Part shown: positions 7,444-9,716 of the stretch, in pieces
How positions within the stretch are numbered: the first letter of the stretch is position 1
Layout of the letters: each line of letters begins with the position of its first letter
Program-made: the position numbers and the translations under genes
From: GWF2-50-93 sp049297395
GTDB taxonomy: Bacteria; Verrucomicrobiota; Lentisphaeria; Victivallales; GWF2-50-93
Assembly: GCA_049297395.1 (NCBI GenBank)
Contig: JBAQUG010000442.1
Span: 1 to 9,716, forward strand
Length of the DNA stretch: 9,716 nt
Direction of reading: 5' to 3'
The notes under the pieces: generated by a model
What the model saw: only the letters and a program-made list of their open reading frames with translations
Databases searched by the model: none
Told to the model about the DNA's origin: nothing

Positions 7444-7497
7444 AAAGACTAATAGGACCTCAATAAATAGTGGACTCCCACAATAACTATTAGCTTT
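7444..7497. repeat. Long imperfect inverted repeat (hairpin)
   Basis: AAAG plus CTAATAG (7444-7455, with one bulged A at 7448) pairs with CTATTAG plus CTTT (7487-7497), giving an 11-bp stem with a single bulge. The 31-base loop holds a small inner hairpin, GTGG-ACTC-CCAC at 7470-7481. It lies about 100 bases after the surface-protein stop codon. No T-run follows, so it is not a standard intrinsic terminator. It could be a structured transcript end, a small mobile-element remnant or a chance fold. Confidence 0.4.
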
Positions 7498-7647
7498 ACT
7501 ATGCCCGTATAATAAGGTTTCTAGCTCCTATTCTTATCCATCATCCATTCTTTTTAAAAAATCAGTTATCATTTGTATACGCCTTTTGCTTATGATTCAT
7601 ATATAAGGACAGCAAACCTTTAATAGAAATGTAAGCCTACCCTATAC

Positions 7648-7717
7648 CATAAGTCCTATATATTAATACTTAAAAAATATTGAGCTTTGGCTGATTCCCA
7701 AGTTTTAGCAGAATATC
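7648..7717 (+). repeat. Diverged direct repeat, copy B (partner at 159-233)
   Basis: This is the second copy of the sequence lying at the recQ break. The shared core is 7682-7717, with the matches TTGGCT, ATTCCCAA and CAGAAT in the same order and spacing to within a base or two; an AT-rich flank to the left aligns more loosely. The two copies are about 7.5 kb apart in the same orientation. They enclose the envelope genes, the metal operon and the two truncated genes. Confidence 0.4.
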
Positions 7718-7963
7718 GATCCAATGCTTATTATTATACTTCAATTCAAAGCCATTGATTTGCTCAGTAGGCCATCGTATTGGCTCACCAAGGCGAGCAA
7801 GCCCTAAAATCCACACCCCTTCCCCATTATTGCCCAACCAACTCATTTATTAGCCAATCACTGCTACAATCCATTAACTTTCCACTGTATAACACAACAC
7901 TGTACTTTGCATGCATCTTTAAGTGTATTTTTTCCTTACTACTTGCCCTAACTTAGAATTTGC

Positions 7964-7992
7964 TTGACATATTCGATTATCAATCACAATAA
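7964..7992 (+). promoter_or_regulatory. Possible promoter of the large right-hand gene
   Basis: TTGACA at 7964-7969 is a perfect -35 hexamer. With a 17-base spacer the -10 would be CAATAA (7987-7992), a poor match. Transcription would then begin at or within a few bases of the ATG at 7997. Because no Shine-Dalgarno precedes that ATG, a leaderless transcript is possible. Only the -35 is convincing. Confidence 0.25.
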
Positions 7993-7996
7993 TTTC

Positions 7997-9716
7997 ATGA
8001 AGGACCGAGAATTGTCTGACGAAATCGTTGATTTCAATGTGCTGAATCATTTTTTAGCTGAAAACAGGCGATGGGCAAGCCAAGAAGTAACTATTGAAGA
8101 GATTTCTAAAGATAATAAATCTCTTGTCAGTGAGCTTTCTGCCTATGATCCATTGGTTACCATACCTCTCCTGGCTAGCCTTTTAACTTTACCTGAGTAC
8201 CAATCAAATTGTATACGAATTGAGATTCTCATTACATTGGCTGTTGTGCATTGCACCGGCGGAAAGAAAGCGAATACTGACAACCTTGTACGCTGGTTTG
8301 ACATGATTGGCAAATCGCGTTGTGTATTGGGTGAAGATCCAGCAGAAGATGTGTTTGTTGCTCTTGTGCACGATGGAAACAGAGATTATATGCTTCTCGA
8401 GGGTATCTGGGAGGCTGCAGGATTCTATACTCAACGCATTATTGATGTAATTGCGACGATGCCAGATTTTGGACAATTCAAGCATCTAAAGGATTGTGCT
8501 CACGCATTGCTTGTAATTTCCGATATAGTCTGTAAGAAATCTGGATTGTACCGCTATCAACTAGGCTCAGAAGAAGTCTGTTCAACACTGTCGCTACAAG
8601 AGATCCCCAGGGGTGACTCCCTAATATCTCGCGTAACAATTACCTTCGAGGAACTAAATGAACATGGGGTTAACCTTAAAGATATTAAGCAATTCCTCTT
8701 GTATCCACAGATACAGGCGGATTTGCCTACGCAACAATTTGGTAACAATTGTTTGAATCGTTACCCACTGATTATGCAAGATGCAACACACATAACTGTC
8801 GTACTCCCCTCAGCACTATCAGTGGCTATGCGAAACTTTGCAATTGAAAATATTATAAAAGATGGCTGGATTGAAAGCTTTAATCGCATACTTTCGCAAA
8901 ATTACTCAAAACTCTTATACCATACGTGTTTACTTGGCGGTCCATTATTTGCACCAGTTCATTGGAAAAGGTCAGGCATACACCGACTATCGAATTTCAT
9001 TCTGAAGGTTGATGAAGGTTATTACATCTCATTCCACTTTTTTCTTCCATCGGTGCAGGTAAATTCTGAAAGTAGCTTCAAGGACTTTTATCCGGATGAT
9101 GGAACTCTAAGCGATGCATTGAAAGATTCAGTTAATGAGGTTCTCCAGCAGTTCAATGGGAGGGAAGATCTTAAGGAAGGGTTCATAATTTTCGTTGGTT
9201 GTGGTTGGGGAAAAGGCTATGCTATCCAAGCAAGCAAACCCAATAATCCACACTGGCGGTTTGAAAGTATGTCCGTAGCTGACCTTGTGCGGCTCAGTTG
9301 GCTTAGAGACATGAGTCCCAGCTACTTCTGGCATATTCAAGATGGATTGGAGGCTGTGAACAGAGCTGGAGTCCAGATCGAGAATCCTAATGGAATTTTA
9401 AATTTAATTGCTTGGGTACGCAGCAATAACGGCCATTTCGTACCTCATGCGCAGCTACCAGAAGGCGAGATTTCACTGAATCATCCATTAATACTCAACC
9501 CACCTCTCAACCTTCTGCGGGAAGTTCGTGCTGATGCCGATCATGCTTACGACCGCCACTGTGTGGTCGATAATACTGGCAATTGGCATAATGTTCAGCA
9601 TGTCTCCCCAAATCCATTTTTCACGAGCGAAAGCGCGCAGCGTGTCTATGCTTCCATTGACGACTTAGAAAGCAGAAGGCTTACAGCCGTGTATGAGAGC
9701 TCGTTCAATCTCTGGC
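7997..9716 (+). CDS. Large protein of unknown family, C-terminus beyond the window
   Basis: The frame is open for 573 codons and runs off the right edge. The start is the ATG at 7997 (MKDRELSDEIVDFN...); the frame is open back to 7952 with a TTG at 7964 as the only other candidate, and no ribosome-binding site is seen for either. I do not recognise the family. There is no signal peptide or clear membrane segment, so it is probably cytoplasmic. Protein-like features include an alpha-helical N-terminus (about 1-160) with 'GEDPAEDVFVAL' and 'LEGIWEAAGFYTQRIIDV'. Further on are 'HITVVLPSALSVAMRNFAIE' (around 270), a glycine-rich 'FVGCGWGKGYAIQ' (around 405), and His/Asn-rich 'DNTGNWHNVQHVSPNPFF' near the visible end. 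The glycine run resembles a nucleotide-binding loop only loosely (no GxxxxGK[ST]). Its base composition is more AT-rich than the metal operon, and its neighbours are debris, which fits an acquired gene. Confidence 0.85.
   Translation, partial: MKDRELSDEIVDFNVLNHFLAENRRWASQEVTIEEISKDNKSLVSELSAYDPLVTIPLLASLLTLPEYQSNCIRIEILITLAVVHCTGGKKANTDNLVRWFDMIGKSRCVLGEDPAEDVFVALVHDGNRDYMLLEGIWEAAGFYTQRIIDVIATMPDFGQFKHLKDCAHALLVISDIVCKKSGLYRYQLGSEEVCSTLSLQEIPRGDSLISRVTITFEELNEHGVNLKDIKQFLLYPQIQADLPTQQFGNNCLNRYPLIMQDATHITVVLPSALSVAMRNFAIENIIKDGWIESFNRILSQNYSKLLYHTCLLGGPLFAPVHWKRSGIHRLSNFILKVDEGYYISFHFFLPSVQVNSESSFKDFYPDDGTLSDALKDSVNEVLQQFNGREDLKEGFIIFVGCGWGKGYAIQASKPNNPHWRFESMSVADLVRLSWLRDMSPSYFWHIQDGLEAVNRAGVQIENPNGILNLIAWVRSNNGHFVPHAQLPEGEISLNHPLILNPPLNLLREVRADADHAYDRHCVVDNTGNWHNVQHVSPNPFFTSESAQRVYASIDDLESRRLTAVYESSFNLW

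Larger units (their letters stand above)
7344..7996. other. AT-rich intergenic region with hairpin and repeat, no convincing gene
   Basis: These 653 bases are visibly AT-rich and carry stops in all frames. They hold the hairpin at 7444-7497, repeat copy B at 7648-7717, and a possible -35 (TTGACA, 7964-7969) close to the start of the last gene. The only uninterrupted frame of note is 58 codons on the minus strand (7670-7846), which has no ribosome-binding site and whose counterpart in repeat copy A has stops. No tRNA, rRNA or CRISPR pattern is visible. No terminator with a clear T-run follows the surface-protein gene. Confidence 0.6.

Noticed and set aside
7670..7846. 58-codon minus-strand frame (MSWLGNNGEGVWILGLARLG...)
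   Set aside because: It has no ribosome-binding site, is preceded by two in-frame stops, matches nothing I recognise, and the corresponding part of repeat copy A carries stop codons, which argues against coding.
8204..9340. Minus-strand frames of 63-93 codons at the right end
   Set aside because: They lie opposite the continuous 573-codon plus-strand frame, lack ribosome-binding sites and have no recognisable motifs.
1..9716. CRISPR arrays, tRNA or rRNA genes, tandem repeats
   Set aside because: No regularly spaced repeats, tRNA-like T-loop sequences or rRNA signatures were seen on reading either strand.

Overview
The window looks like an accessory, patchwork region of a spirochaete chromosome, probably a free-living or environmental Spirochaeta/Treponema-type bacterium. 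The main pointer is the protein at 6504-7343, where Listeria/Bacteroides-type surface repeats lead into a DUF1566-like domain with phrases such as 'VGDTGPAGGFIFYDKG' and 'WFWSSSEF' that I associate with large spirochaete paralogue families. This assignment is an inference from protein style, not from a marker gene.

Layout, left to right. 3-209: the tail of a RecQ-family helicase reading frame that loses homology at motif V, so it is a fragment. 405-1631 (minus): a DUF4105/Lnb-like membrane protein, a candidate cell-envelope acyltransferase. 1752-2504 (plus): a secreted or membrane-anchored M23 (LytM) peptidoglycan peptidase, divergent from it. 2547-5085: a compact metal-resistance operon with a promoter, a perfect 26-bp inverted repeat, an ArsR/SmtB (CadC-like) repressor and a ZntA/CadA-type P1B ATPase. 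5126-5323: a shortened IS3-family OrfA. 5430-6455 (minus): a sensor histidine kinase lacking its N-terminal part. 6504-7343 (plus): the repeat/DUF1566 surface protein, also lacking its N-terminus; these two truncated genes meet head to head near 6500. 7344-7996: about 650 bases of AT-rich DNA with a hairpin and a copy of a diverged repeat also seen at about 159-233. 7997-9716: a large reading frame of at least 573 codons running off the window; I do not recognise its family.

How the genes work together: the clearest unit is arsR-type regulator plus ATPase, in which Zn/Cd/Pb binding releases the repressor and the pump exports the metal. The Lnb-like protein and the M23 peptidase are both envelope functions transcribed away from a shared 120-base spacer. 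The rest (recQ piece, transposase piece, decapitated kinase, decapitated surface protein) looks like debris from repeated rearrangement. The metal operon reads as more GC-rich than the right-hand end: by hand, one line of the ATPase gene (3661-3720) is 55% GC and one line of the last gene (8101-8160) is 35% GC. The most interesting unexplained item is the large partial gene at the right edge; no defence or metabolic system can be named for it from sequence alone.
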